This document shows, in pieces, positions 9,442-18,614 of a DNA stretch of 64,000 nt. A program made the translations under genes and the position numbers. Position 1 is the stretch's first letter; the number at the start of each line of letters is the position of its first letter. The DNA lies in NCBI GenBank assembly GCA_947493325.1, contig CANLQI010000001.1, positions 1,317,375 to 1,381,374 on the forward strand, written 5' to 3'. Under the pieces are notes generated by a model. That model ran no database searches and was not told where the DNA came from. It worked only from the letters and a program-made list of their open reading frames with translations. Source of the DNA: an uncultured Sphingomonadaceae bacterium (GTDB lineage: Bacteria; Pseudomonadota; Alphaproteobacteria; Sphingomonadales; Sphingomonadaceae).

Positions 9442-10827
9442 CTAGAAGTCAACCTGCGCTCTGACGCCTACTGAATCCACGCTGTAATCACGATCCGTAC
9501 CTGCAGCTATAGCTGCATCGCCATAGACGAGGTGATTATAGTTGAGCATGAAGCGTATATAATCAATCGGTGTCCAGATCAGCGACGCACTATATCCGTC
9601 CTGCGTACCGCCTGTGATGCCGTTATCATTAAGGTCAAGACGGTCGTAGCGCACATTGAACTGAACCGCGCCTATGCCGCCCTCACCCACCGCGCTTGAC
9701 GGTTTTGTGCGGTCAAATTTGCCGCTTTTATATCCGCGTGTATCGTCCGTCAGGAAAATACCAGCCTCAACATAGCCGCCAAAAAATGTGGGATCAGCTG
9801 CACCCAGCACATTCGGATCCGCTGTGGTTGAGGCAATAAGATCAGGCTGCATCCAATGGGCTTCACCCACTGCGTGCAAGCGTCCGGCAATTACCGCCGC
9901 TTCCAGACCAAAGCTGGTCTCGCTTGATGCCGGCAGGCGCGGTGTCGCAATAAAGCGCGTATCGGTCGCGTGCACGGCGGGCCGCTGACGGTAGCGAACA
10001 GACTGCACATTATCACCCAGATCGCGCCAGTGCGCAGAGCCGCCCAAATGGACACGCGTATCACCAAACTTGCGCGCGTAAACAATACGGCCGTCAAGGC
10101 CGATGCTGTCGTCTTCATCGCTGGTCAGATCATCAATACTTGCCGTAAAAACACCGCCGCTTAATATGAAGTCACCGGCTTTCTGTGACACCGATACACC
10201 TGCGCGCCGTTCAAATCCGAAAGCATCGGTGAAAGCCGCACGCTCCAGAAAGCTGATATGCAAACTGCTTGTGAGCTCTTCGAGCGACTGCAAATTGTTG
10301 TGATGGCCGATGGATACCGTTGTGCCGTCATTTTTATATGTCAGGATCGCATCGGCAACGGCGATATCATTATCGGCAAAGTCCACTTCAAACTTATAGC
10401 CGAAACCGCCAGGCATGCTGCCCTGCGCCCCCAGACGGATACGGCGGAGTTCGTTGGAAAAACCAAGACCTGAATCATTAACCGCGTCCGGCGCACTGAC
10501 ATGTACCGCATCATATTGGATCCGGCCACGCGGTTTGAAGCTCCACCCATCCTTGGTTTTAATCTCTGGCGCGCCCTTGAAATTAATTGCTGGCTTATTC
10601 TCGTCTGCAACTGCAGCAGGCGCAGGTGCCGGTGCGATAGGAGCTCCGGCCTGGGCCGCTTCCTGCGTGTTCAGCCGGGTCTCAAGTGCTTCAACCTGCG
10701 CCTTTAGTTCCGAAATTTGAGCCCGCATTTCAGCCGCTTCTTCGGCACTCATATCCTGTGCATGGGCTTGCATGGGCATCAGGGCAATTGCGGAAACAGC
10801 AGCAAGGTAATGGGCAGCGCGAGTCAT
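9442..10827 (-). CDS. OprO/OprP-type porin, probably phosphate-regulated
   Basis: Outer-membrane porin of the Porin_O_P type, 461 residues from ATG 10827. Signal peptide ends at about MQAHAQ (residue 24), then a short coiled coil (about 30-57, SELKAQVEALETRL), an Ala/Pro linker and a beta-barrel ending in Phe, as outer-membrane barrels do. An in-frame ATG at 10863 would put extra residues before the signal peptide and is less likely. It faces phoB with only 9 bp between stops. Its promoter region carries a minus-strand Pho box, so it likely delivers phosphate or polyphosphate to PstS. Substrate is inferred. Confidence 0.85.
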   Translation of the reverse strand: MTRAAHYLAAVSAIALMPMQAHAQDMSAEEAAEMRAQISELKAQVEALETRLNTQEAAQAGAPIAPAPAPAAVADENKPAINFKGAPEIKTKDGWSFKPRGRIQYDAVHVSAPDAVNDSGLGFSNELRRIRLGAQGSMPGGFGYKFEVDFADNDIAVADAILTYKNDGTTVSIGHHNNLQSLEELTSSLHISFLERAAFTDAFGFERRAGVSVSQKAGDFILSGGVFTASIDDLTSDEDDSIGLDGRIVYARKFGDTRVHLGGSAHWRDLGDNVQSVRYRQRPAVHATDTRFIATPRLPASSETSFGLEAAVIAGRLHAVGEAHWMQPDLIASTTADPNVLGAADPTFFGGYVEAGIFLTDDTRGYKSGKFDRTKPSSAVGEGGIGAVQFNVRYDRLDLNDNGITGGTQDGYSASLIWTPIDYIRFMLNYNHLVYGDAAIAAGTDRDYSVDSVGVRAQVDF

Positions 10828-10876
10828 AGGAAAATCCTGCTTGAATTGAATTTGATGACGCATCTATTGTGATTTT

Positions 10877-10905
10877 GTGACACGTAAATGAAGACTATAT
10901 GACAG
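10877..10905 (-). promoter_or_regulatory. Pho box upstream of the porin
   Basis: Read on the minus strand: CTGTCAT (10905-10899), TCTTCAT (10894-10888) and GTGTCAC (10883-10877), at 11-bp spacing. The first is a perfect PhoB half-site; the other two match 4 and 5 of 7. The block ends 50 bp before the porin ATG, consistent with activation of that gene. The SDR gene begins about 127 bp to the other side but is in the opposite orientation to the repeats. Confidence 0.75.
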
Positions 10906-11031
10906 TTTTGCGTCACAGCGTCTGATTATATTCAGCGTTATGCAAAGCCGGTATAAGCCCCATTGCCAATTCGGTCAGAGCGTCTAAAAAGGCGGGCAGA
11001 AATTCAATCAACCGATTAAAGGAAAATTCCC

Positions 11032-11931
11032 ATGACCATCACTTTCAAAGACCGCGTTGCCATTGTCACCGGAGCCGGTGGCGGTCTGGGCCGTACATAT
11101 GCACTGAATCTGGCGGCACGCGGCGCAAAAGTGGTTGTGAACGATCTGGGCGGTGCACGTGATGGCACGGGAACATCCGACGCGGCACAGAAAGTGGTTG
11201 AGGAAATCAGGGAAGCGGGCGGCGAAGCCATGGCCAATAGCGGCAGCGTTACTGAATATGATCAGATGGAAGAAATGGTTGCAAAGGCCAAGGAAGCGTG
11301 GGGCGGCGTTCATGTCCTTATCAACAATGCGGGCATCCTGCGCGATAAGAGTTTTGCGAAAATGGACCCGGCTGATTTTGATCTGGTGGTCCAGGTGCAC
11401 CTGCTGGGTTCCGCCAACTGTACCAAAGCAGTCTGGAGCACCATGCGTGATCAGGCCTATGGCCGCATCCTGATGACATCTTCATCCACCGGGCTCTACG
11501 GCAACTTCGGGCAAGCCAACTACGGCGCGGCAAAACTGGGTCTGGTCGGTTTTGCCAAAACACTGCATCTGGAAGGCGCCAAATATAACATTCGCGTCAA
11601 TTCGCTCGCGCCTGTCGCTGGCACACGTATGACTGAAGACATCTTCCCGCCCGAAGCATTTGATGCGTTCAAACCCGAAAATGTAACCCCTGCGGCTATA
11701 TATCTGGTGTCTGAGGATGCGCCCACGAATATGGTGATTGGCGCAGGTGCGGGCGCATATCACGCTTCCTATGTCACGATGACACCCGGTGTTGCTCTTC
11801 CCGAAGATCAGCGTACTGCCGAAGGCATCGCCGCAGCATTTGACAAAATCATAGACCGCAACGGCGAAACCGCTCCGCAGTCTGGCAGTGAGCAGTCCAT
11901 GGGCATCATGAAGCTGCTGCAAGGCAGTTAA
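11032..11931 (+). CDS. SDR oxidoreductase, peroxisomal MFE2 / hydroxyacyl-CoA dehydrogenase-like
   Basis: A 299-residue NAD(P)-dependent short-chain dehydrogenase. The TGAGGGLGR cofactor loop is at about residues 14-22, NNAG at about 100, and the catalytic Ser-Tyr-Lys set is in SSSTGLYGNFGQANYGAAK. The sequence VVVNDLGGARDGTG is characteristic of the (3R)-hydroxyacyl-CoA dehydrogenase domain of multifunctional enzyme type 2, suggesting a role in fatty-acid beta-oxidation. Good Shine-Dalgarno (AAGGAAAA). It is a single-gene unit with its own terminator. Confidence 0.85.
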   Translation: MTITFKDRVAIVTGAGGGLGRTYALNLAARGAKVVVNDLGGARDGTGTSDAAQKVVEEIREAGGEAMANSGSVTEYDQMEEMVAKAKEAWGGVHVLINNAGILRDKSFAKMDPADFDLVVQVHLLGSANCTKAVWSTMRDQAYGRILMTSSSTGLYGNFGQANYGAAKLGLVGFAKTLHLEGAKYNIRVNSLAPVAGTRMTEDIFPPEAFDAFKPENVTPAAIYLVSEDAPTNMVIGAGAGAYHASYVTMTPGVALPEDQRTAEGIAAAFDKIIDRNGETAPQSGSEQSMGIMKLLQGS

Positions 11932-11957
11932 GCTCACAGTTCAATGCCAAGATGGAT

Positions 11958-11990
11958 AACCGCTCGTGCTTTTGTGCGAGCGGTTTTTCT
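11958..11990 (+). terminator. Rho-independent terminator after the SDR gene
   Basis: The 9-bp stem AACCGCTCG / CGAGCGGTT with a 10-nt loop is followed by TTTCT, starting 27 bp after the SDR stop. This is a textbook intrinsic terminator. Confidence 0.88.
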
Positions 11991-12058
11991 ATCGCGCAGT
12001 CGTATCCGCAACACTAATTCACTTATGCTATGCCCATTTCGGGCAACAGGAGAGTGAT

Positions 12059-13105
12059 ATGTATAGTGAAACCGATTTACAAAATGCGGTGGCCGCAGGC
12101 GCGCTTTCGCCCGAAGCAGCGGATGCGCTGCGAAACCATGTGTCGCAAACCAGGTCCAGCCCTGTCGCAGATGAAGAACATTTCCGGCTCATCACGGGAT
12201 TTAACGATATATTCGTGAGCATTGCCTCTGTACTGTTGCTCGTTGCCATGGGGACGTTAGGCGGCATGATCGGTGACGTATTTGCGGGGCTGTTTGTGGC
12301 TGTATCGGCATGGTTACTCGCCGAATATTTCACCCGCAAGCGGCGGATGGCCCTGCCCAGCATCATTTTAATGGTCGCGTTTGCAGGCGGTGTTGGCGTT
12401 ACAGCCGCCGGATTACTGCAGATCGACCAAGTCGATAACGAAACCACCGCAACCATATTCACCTCAATCATAGCGGCCAGCGCCGCATTGGCGAGCTATT
12501 TTCACTGGCGACGCTTCATGGTGCCCATTACGGTTGCCGCCCTTACCGCAACAGCTGCGGCGGCAGTGGTCACGATGATAGCCTCTGCCATGCCCGACCC
12601 GGAAAATGCCGTCATCTGGCTCGTCCTCGCTGCCGGCATCGTGATTTTCCTTATCGCCATGCGCTGGGACATGTCTGACCGCGATCGCAAGACACGGCGC
12701 AGCGATGTGGCGTTCTGGCTGCATCTGCTTGCCGCACCTGCCATTGCCCATCCGATATTCTCGCAGCTCGGCGTGCTTGACGGTGATGCGGGTATAGGCC
12801 GGGCCCTGGCCGTTGTTGCGCTCTACATTGCGTTCGGACTGGTGGCATTGGCGATTGATCGCCGCGCCATCCTCGTGTCGGGTCTTGCCTATGTGCTATA
12901 TGCGCTGTGGGAACTTTTCCGTATCTCATCCAATATTGAATTGGGCGTGGCTCTTGCCACACTGGTGATCGGCTCGGCCTTACTGATGCTTTCGGTATTC
13001 TGGACACCGATCCGAAACCGGATAGTCAGCGGACTGCCTGCTGATTTGCAATCAAAACTGCCATCCGTCAATACGATACCAATTACTCACCAACCAGCTT
13101 CATAA
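12059..13105 (+). CDS. Polytopic membrane protein of unknown function
   Basis: A 348-residue protein with a soluble N-terminal segment of about 50 residues and roughly ten hydrophobic helices to the end. ATG 12059 is preceded by AGGAGA; the frame is open further upstream but without a better ribosome site. I do not recognise a specific family with confidence; it resembles DUF2157/DUF4401-type membrane proteins in layout. It converges on the DUF2794 gene and overlaps its 3' end by 23 bp. Confidence 0.7.
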   Translation: MYSETDLQNAVAAGALSPEAADALRNHVSQTRSSPVADEEHFRLITGFNDIFVSIASVLLLVAMGTLGGMIGDVFAGLFVAVSAWLLAEYFTRKRRMALPSIILMVAFAGGVGVTAAGLLQIDQVDNETTATIFTSIIAASAALASYFHWRRFMVPITVAALTATAAAAVVTMIASAMPDPENAVIWLVLAAGIVIFLIAMRWDMSDRDRKTRRSDVAFWLHLLAAPAIAHPIFSQLGVLDGDAGIGRALAVVALYIAFGLVALAIDRRAILVSGLAYVLYALWELFRISSNIELGVALATLVIGSALLMLSVFWTPIRNRIVSGLPADLQSKLPSVNTIPITHQPAS

Positions 13106-13436
13106 GCTTACGCTCCAGCGGGGCCAATATGCCCGAAAGGTCATGGCCCCGCTTGAGTATCACGCCATTTTCACCGACCAGCGCCCACATGCCCTGCTTG
13201 TTGCGCAGGGTGGGACGTTTTTCGATACGGTACTGCGGGCGCTCGGCTGCCCTACGAAAAGCGGCAAAGACCGCTGCATCTCTGCCCATATCCATCGCAT
13301 AATCACGCCAATTTCCCGCCGCGACCATGCGGCCGTAAAGATTTAATATCTGGTTGAGCTCCGCGCGTTCAAAACCGATCTGGCCAGCTTTGCCAGATGC
13401 ACCGGGAAATGGCGTGATATTACCAGTGTAATTCAC
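13083..13436 (-). CDS. DUF2794 domain protein
   Basis: Small 117-residue alphaproteobacterial protein of unknown function. Conserved blocks visible: IGFERAELNQILNLYGRMVA, WRDYAMD and VFAAFRRAAERPQYRIEK, then LKRGHDL. It starts with GTG at 13436; there is no in-frame ATG before the conserved core. It lies just downstream of cysE on the same strand (31 bp gap), so the two are probably co-transcribed. Confidence 0.8.
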   Translation of the reverse strand: MNYTGNITPFPGASGKAGQIGFERAELNQILNLYGRMVAAGNWRDYAMDMGRDAAVFAAFRRAAERPQYRIEKRPTLRNKQGMWALVGENGVILKRGHDLSGILAPLERKLMKLVGE

Positions 13437-13467
13437 CGCGCGAGAGCTTTCATGTCAAAGGCAGAAT

Positions 13468-14208
13468 TCATGCGCCGCCTTGTGCATCCTTGTCATCGCT
13501 TCTGTCAATTTCGCTGCGTCCTGTAATTTCTTCAGGCGCATCAGTTCCGTCACGCTCCGCGACCAGTTGCCCCAGACGTTTCTGCATCTGCTCCATCTCG
13601 CACTGCAACACTTCCAGCTTTTGTGTCGAAGGATCATATTTTTCGCTGCACGGCGTGCCATAGGGAACAAAATCACGCTGGTAATCATCGGCCTCGACCA
13701 AAGTGGACCGCGCCCGCACACCCACCATTGTCGCGCCTTCGGGCACTTCCCTGGTGACAACGGCATTGGCGCCGATACGGGCGCGCTCACCGACCAATAT
13801 GGGGCCAAGTATCTGCGCACCGGAGCCGATAATCACATTGTCACCGATAGTGGGATGACGCTTACCCGGAACACCGTCCGCAGGGTTGGTACCGCCCAGT
13901 GTCACGCATTGATAGATCGTCACATTATCGCCAATCTCTGCCGTTTCGCCAATAACCGTAAAGCCATGATCAATAAACAGGTGTCTGCCAATCTTTGCCC
14001 CAGGATGAATGTCGATGGCAGTCAGAAAACGACTGATATGATTTATGAGCCGTGCCAGGAAAAAAAGCTCGCCGCGGAACAGCCAGTGCGCCACACGGTG
14101 CAGGCCCACAGCCAAAAGTCCCGGATATAGTAGAATTTCCCAGCGTGAGCGCGGCGCGGGATCGCGCGAGCGGATGGAATCAAGATATTCTGTCAGTGCG
14201 CGCAGCAT
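13468..14208 (-). CDS. cysE: Serine O-acetyltransferase
   Basis: Makes O-acetylserine from serine and acetyl-CoA, the first step of cysteine synthesis. The left-handed beta-helix carries the active-site region GRHLFIDHGFTVIGE and the second catalytic His in KRHPTIGD, plus TLGGT. The 246-residue protein has a short helical N-terminus like EpsC-type enzymes and a charged C-terminal tail (about residues 200-246, EMEQMQKRL) that may form a coiled coil. ATG 14208 has GGAG upstream. Confidence 0.93.
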   Translation of the reverse strand: MLRALTEYLDSIRSRDPAPRSRWEILLYPGLLAVGLHRVAHWLFRGELFFLARLINHISRFLTAIDIHPGAKIGRHLFIDHGFTVIGETAEIGDNVTIYQCVTLGGTNPADGVPGKRHPTIGDNVIIGSGAQILGPILVGERARIGANAVVTREVPEGATMVGVRARSTLVEADDYQRDFVPYGTPCSEKYDPSTQKLEVLQCEMEQMQKRLGQLVAERDGTDAPEEITGRSEIDRSDDKDAQGGA

Positions 14209-14309
14209 AGGGCGGCTCCTTCACTCTGTATCCAGCATAAATAGACGCAGTTTACGCACTTTTCCAGTGCCTGATGCCAAATAACGCTTCTGGATAGAGA
14301 AGCGCAGCT

Positions 14310-15809
14310 TTATCCAGCGGCCTTTTTGGTTAACACCAGTTCCGGTTCCAGTTGCATTTCACGCGCCAATTTCTGATGTCGCCGCGCTACTACCTCGCCG
14401 TAATAATGGGCATCTTCGGGCTTTAGCAACAATTCCAGCTTGCCGCCCCTGGACCGGATCGAGCATTTTGACAGGAATTTGTCCGTTCCGCCTGAAAGCC
14501 TTTTGGCAAGCCGGATGGCGAGCCCCCACCATATAGCGCGGCGCATATCTTCGTCGCTCAACAAGCCGCTGTTTTCCATGAAAATATTTACTCCGCCATC
14601 GAAACTTGTCGACAGCGCCTGCGCCACCAGCATGCGTCCTTTCGCATCAATGCCGACCCAGTTGCCATGCAGCGCCATATCAATACCACGCGCCGAACGG
14701 AAATCCGGATTTGCCTGCCAGCCGACATCGGCCAAATGACATGATGCCAGCAATAACCGCTTCTGTTCTTTGCTTTTTTCCTTGAAAAGCGGCGAGAGCC
14801 ATTGAAACAGAGTCTCACCATTGCGACCATAGCGCGATTGCAGGCGGCCAAACCGCCCCGCCGGTTCGAGCAAGGGGTCGCGTTTGCGGGTTTCTTTGCT
14901 CATCTTGTTGTATAGCAAGCCTTCACGCAGGCCATAAGCCGAAACCACATATTCACTGGGCCTGATATAATCATCGACAATGGCAAGCACAGCGGCGGCA
15001 TCGCGCAAGGTTGCCACACGCGAAAACGGGAAACCGTCAATCGCGATTAGTTCGGCATCACTCATTCTGGACGCAATCCCGACCAGATCCTGCATGCGTT
15101 TGCGCGATATGGTATAATTGTGCAGTACTTTGAGCGGATATGACTGCAGGTTCATATCAAGCCGGGCAAGCGACCGCCAACTGCCGCCCACAAGATAGAA
15201 TGTTTCCTTGTTCTTTTTGAAGACCGGATCAAGCTCTGACAACAAACCGGTGACATGTTTTTCCAGCTTACCATTTTCACGCAGGGCCGGCACCCGCAGC
15301 ACACCGACCGGCATGGATGCAGTTTCATGCACCTTGGCATCTGCGATGCGTGATAGCTCAAGGCTCCCGCCGCCCAGGTCACCGACAATGCCTTTTGACC
15401 CTGGTATCCCGGACATTACGCCCATTGCAGCCGTCTTCGCCTCCTGAAGACCCGATAGGATTTCGATATCAAATCCGATTTTGCGTGCCATACCGGCGAA
15501 TTCAAAACCGTTGCTGGCATCACGCACCGCCGCTGTCGCAACGCAGATCACTTCATCCGCACCGACAAGTTCAATCAACGATTTAAACCGCTGCAGTGCG
15601 GCAAGCCCGCGCTCCATGGCCTCTTCACCGATCCTGCCGGTCTTGGAAAGCTCTGAACCAAGGCCTGCCATAACTTTTTCGTTAAATGTGACCGCAGGAT
15701 TACGCCGCGGGCCTGCATAAAAAACCAGCCGGATCGAGTTGGAGCCAATATCAACAATCGCGGTGCGATATTCGCGCCGCGGTGCCGATTTCTTTTTGCC
15801 TGCCCCCAT
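14310..15809 (-). CDS. ppx: Ppx/GppA exopolyphosphatase
   Basis: Hydrolyses terminal phosphate from polyphosphate (or pppGpp). ASKHA-fold motifs: VDIGSNSIRLVFY near the N-terminus and VGDLGGGSLEL at about 140. It has 499 residues, with a C-terminal HD-like helical region, as in long Ppx forms. It begins 6 bp after the ppk stop, forming a polyphosphate synthesis/degradation pair. Confidence 0.92.
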   Translation of the reverse strand: MGAGKKKSAPRREYRTAIVDIGSNSIRLVFYAGPRRNPAVTFNEKVMAGLGSELSKTGRIGEEAMERGLAALQRFKSLIELVGADEVICVATAAVRDASNGFEFAGMARKIGFDIEILSGLQEAKTAAMGVMSGIPGSKGIVGDLGGGSLELSRIADAKVHETASMPVGVLRVPALRENGKLEKHVTGLLSELDPVFKKNKETFYLVGGSWRSLARLDMNLQSYPLKVLHNYTISRKRMQDLVGIASRMSDAELIAIDGFPFSRVATLRDAAAVLAIVDDYIRPSEYVVSAYGLREGLLYNKMSKETRKRDPLLEPAGRFGRLQSRYGRNGETLFQWLSPLFKEKSKEQKRLLLASCHLADVGWQANPDFRSARGIDMALHGNWVGIDAKGRMLVAQALSTSFDGGVNIFMENSGLLSDEDMRRAIWWGLAIRLAKRLSGGTDKFLSKCSIRSRGGKLELLLKPEDAHYYGEVVARRHQKLAREMQLEPELVLTKKAAG

Positions 15810-15815
15810 TGCCTG

Positions 15816-17957
15816 TCAGCCCCCCGATTTATTGCGATGAAACAATTTGAGTTTCGGCACACGTGAACTTTTCTTGAGTGCCGCACCCCGTCCGGACAGC
15901 GACGGATTGGTCATGAAATAACGGTGCAGGTTGAACGATTTCTTGCCCGGCTTGATGCGCGTGTAATTGCCATCACCGTCGAGCAGCCAGCTTTGTTCAT
16001 TGTCCAGCAGATTGGCCAGCATGACCTGATCCAATACCTGATCGTGCACGGTTTCGTTGGTGATCGGCAGCATATATTCGACACGCCGGTCAAAATTGCG
16101 CGGCATCCAGTCGGCGGAGCTCATGAACACCCGGGCCTTGTCACTCGGCAGAGCAGCACCATTGCCAAAGGCCCATATGCGGCTGTGCTCCAGATAACGC
16201 CCGACGACCGATTTCACACTGATATTTTCCGACATGCCGGGCACACCGGGGCGCAGGCAGCATATGCCCCGGATGACAAGATTGATCTTCACGCCCGCCT
16301 TGCTCGCCATATAGAGTTTTTCAATAATAGCAGGATCGACCAGCGAATTCATCTTGGCCCAGATCGCACCGGGCTTGCCGTCCTCGACATTTTCCATCTC
16401 TGTTTCGATAAGCTGCATCAACTCATTGCGCATATCGCGCGGTGACATGGTGAGCAGTTCGAGTTTTTTGGGCTCAACATAGCCGGTGATATAATTGAAC
16501 AGCTGCGCCGCATCGCGTGCAGCCCGCGGGTCAGCGGTAAAAAAGCTGAGGTCCGTGTATATCCGTGCGGTTACCGGGTGATAATTGCCGGTCCCGAAAT
16601 GACAATAGGTGCGAAATCCGTCAGTTTCCCGCCGCACCACCATCGAAATCTTGGCGTGGGTTTTCCATTCAATAAATCCATAGACAACCTGCACCCCTGC
16701 CCGCTCAAGCGCGCTGGCCCAATAGAGATTCTGTTCCTCATCAAAACGCGCCTTAAGCTCTACCACAGCAGTTACCGATTTACCGGCTTCCGCTGCGTCA
16801 ATCAGCGCGCGAATGATCGCGGATTGCTTGCCTGCGCGGTATAAAGTCTGCTTTATCGCGACAACATCGGGGTCCTCGGCGGCCTGTTGCAGAAACGCAA
16901 TCACCACTTCAAATGATTCATACGGGTGATGCACCACAATATCCTTGTCACGGATCGCCCCGAAACAGTCCCCGCCATGCTCACGGATACGTTCCGGGAA
17001 ACGCGGGCTGAATGCTGGGAATTTTAGATCAGGGCGGTCTTCTTCGACCAGCATCGCCAAATCGCCCATGCCGATAAAACCGTCGATGACAGTGCGCCGC
17101 GCGCTTTTGTCGAGCAGGTTTTCCTCCAGCATCGCCGCCACCGCGTCATCAAAATCACTGCTGGTTTCCAGCCGGATGACCTGCCCCCTGCGGCGGCGCT
17201 TGATGGCGCTGCGGAAATAGCGCACCAGATCTTCGGCCTCCTCTTCCAGCTCTATATCGCTGTCGCGGATAATGCGGAACAGGCTGGACGAAATCACTTC
17301 ATAGCCAGGGAAGATATTGTTCGCAAAAGCTGCCGCCACGGATTCGAGTGTGACATATAAAGCCGCATCCCCCGGGATGCGTATAAAACGGTCCATCGCC
17401 GCGGGCAGCATTACGAGTTCACGTACCAGCTGATTGTCGGACAGCCGCTTCAGCTCGAAAATAATGCTCAGGCCCTTATTTTGTATGAACGGAAACGGAT
17501 GTGCAGGGTCGAGAGCCTGCGGGGTCAGAACGGGGAAAATCTCTTCGATGAAATGTTTTTCAAGCCAGCTGTGCGCATCTTCGCTCAGCGCATCGACAGA
17601 GACCTGATGCACACCATTTTGCGCCATTTCTTCTTTCAGCTCGCGCCAGACATTTTTCTGCTCTTCAATCAATTCATCGACAAGATTTTCGATTTCGGCA
17701 AGCTGCTGCGCCGGGGTGCGTCCATCCGCAGAACGCTGTTCGACCTCTTGTGTCAATTGCCCGACAAGGCCAGCCACGCGCACCATGTAGAATTCATCCA
17801 GATTATTCCCGGATATGGATAAAAAGCGCAGCCTTTCGAGCAACGGATGCGCCATATTGCGCGCTTCTTCCAGCACACGCTGATTAAAGCCCAACCAGCT
17901 GATCTCACGATTGAAATAGCGGTAATTTTCGTGCATATTTTTGACAATCGCGTTCAT
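15816..17957 (-). CDS. ppk: Polyphosphate kinase 1
   Basis: Reversibly transfers ATP gamma-phosphate to polyphosphate. The 713-residue PPK1 has the N-domain start YFNREISWLGFNQRVLEEA and SGNNLDEFYMVRVAG, the autophosphorylated His in WKTHAKISMV (His434), and GTGNYHPVTARIYTDLSFF. Start ATG 17957 overlaps the hda stop by 4 bp (ATGA type); an in-frame ATG seven codons later is also possible. It sits in an hda-ppk-ppx operon. No Pho box is visible directly upstream. Confidence 0.95.
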   Translation of the reverse strand: MNAIVKNMHENYRYFNREISWLGFNQRVLEEARNMAHPLLERLRFLSISGNNLDEFYMVRVAGLVGQLTQEVEQRSADGRTPAQQLAEIENLVDELIEEQKNVWRELKEEMAQNGVHQVSVDALSEDAHSWLEKHFIEEIFPVLTPQALDPAHPFPFIQNKGLSIIFELKRLSDNQLVRELVMLPAAMDRFIRIPGDAALYVTLESVAAAFANNIFPGYEVISSSLFRIIRDSDIELEEEAEDLVRYFRSAIKRRRRGQVIRLETSSDFDDAVAAMLEENLLDKSARRTVIDGFIGMGDLAMLVEEDRPDLKFPAFSPRFPERIREHGGDCFGAIRDKDIVVHHPYESFEVVIAFLQQAAEDPDVVAIKQTLYRAGKQSAIIRALIDAAEAGKSVTAVVELKARFDEEQNLYWASALERAGVQVVYGFIEWKTHAKISMVVRRETDGFRTYCHFGTGNYHPVTARIYTDLSFFTADPRAARDAAQLFNYITGYVEPKKLELLTMSPRDMRNELMQLIETEMENVEDGKPGAIWAKMNSLVDPAIIEKLYMASKAGVKINLVIRGICCLRPGVPGMSENISVKSVVGRYLEHSRIWAFGNGAALPSDKARVFMSSADWMPRNFDRRVEYMLPITNETVHDQVLDQVMLANLLDNEQSWLLDGDGNYTRIKPGKKSFNLHRYFMTNPSLSGRGAALKKSSRVPKLKLFHRNKSGG

Positions 17958-18568
17958 TCGGGTGCGTCCATTTCTGCACTGACGGCCGCGGTGGCCTCGG
18001 CAACCAGCCGCTGACCAATCGGGCTTTTACGCTCCAGTGTCAGGCGGTCGATTTCCGCGGCCAATGCATCAATCGCGCCATAGCTGCGCTCTAGCCGCAG
18101 CAAAGCGAATTGCACCAGATTGTCGGCAATGGCGAGGCCGCGACCTGCGAGCAGCTTTTGCAGCAATGCTGCGCGCATCGCATCGTCCGGCGGACCGAGC
18201 CACAACATTTGCGAAGCCCCGAGGCGCGAAAGCAGGTCAGGAAGCCGGATATGCCACTCTGCCGGCGCCAACCGTGAAGCCAGCAGCAAGGGCTGTCCGC
18301 CCTGCTGCGTATTATTCCACAGATGAAACAATTCTTCATCATCACGGTTTTCGGCATCGTCCACAAAAACACCGTCATGCTGCTGCACAAACATCGCGCC
18401 TATTGCGGTTTTTCCGCTCGCTTTGGATCCCACCAATATACCGGTGCGAAACGGCCAATTGGCAGCATTGTCAAGCTGCATCACCTGCGCGCGGTTGCAC
18501 AGCGTCACAATCACATGCCCGTCATGGGCAACCTCATCTTGTGTCAGTGGCAATGCAATCTGGCTCAT
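17954..18568 (-). CDS. hdaA: DnaA-related regulatory protein HdaA
   Basis: A 204-residue AAA+ protein related to DnaA domains III but lacking the DNA-binding domain, as expected for Hda, which stimulates ATP hydrolysis by DnaA after initiation. A Walker A-like GSKASGKTA lies at about residue 48, followed by a degenerate Walker B (VFVDDAE) and sensor region LLLASRLAPAEW. The N-terminus carries IALPLTQ, resembling the clamp-binding motif of Hda proteins. Translationally coupled to ppk. Confidence 0.85.
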   Translation of the reverse strand: MSQIALPLTQDEVAHDGHVIVTLCNRAQVMQLDNAANWPFRTGILVGSKASGKTAIGAMFVQQHDGVFVDDAENRDDEELFHLWNNTQQGGQPLLLASRLAPAEWHIRLPDLLSRLGASQMLWLGPPDDAMRAALLQKLLAGRGLAIADNLVQFALLRLERSYGAIDALAAEIDRLTLERKSPIGQRLVAEATAAVSAEMDAPE

Positions 18569-18614
18569 AAATTCAGGCTATTTCCCCGTCTTATATTCAT
18601 ATACGGTAATCTGG

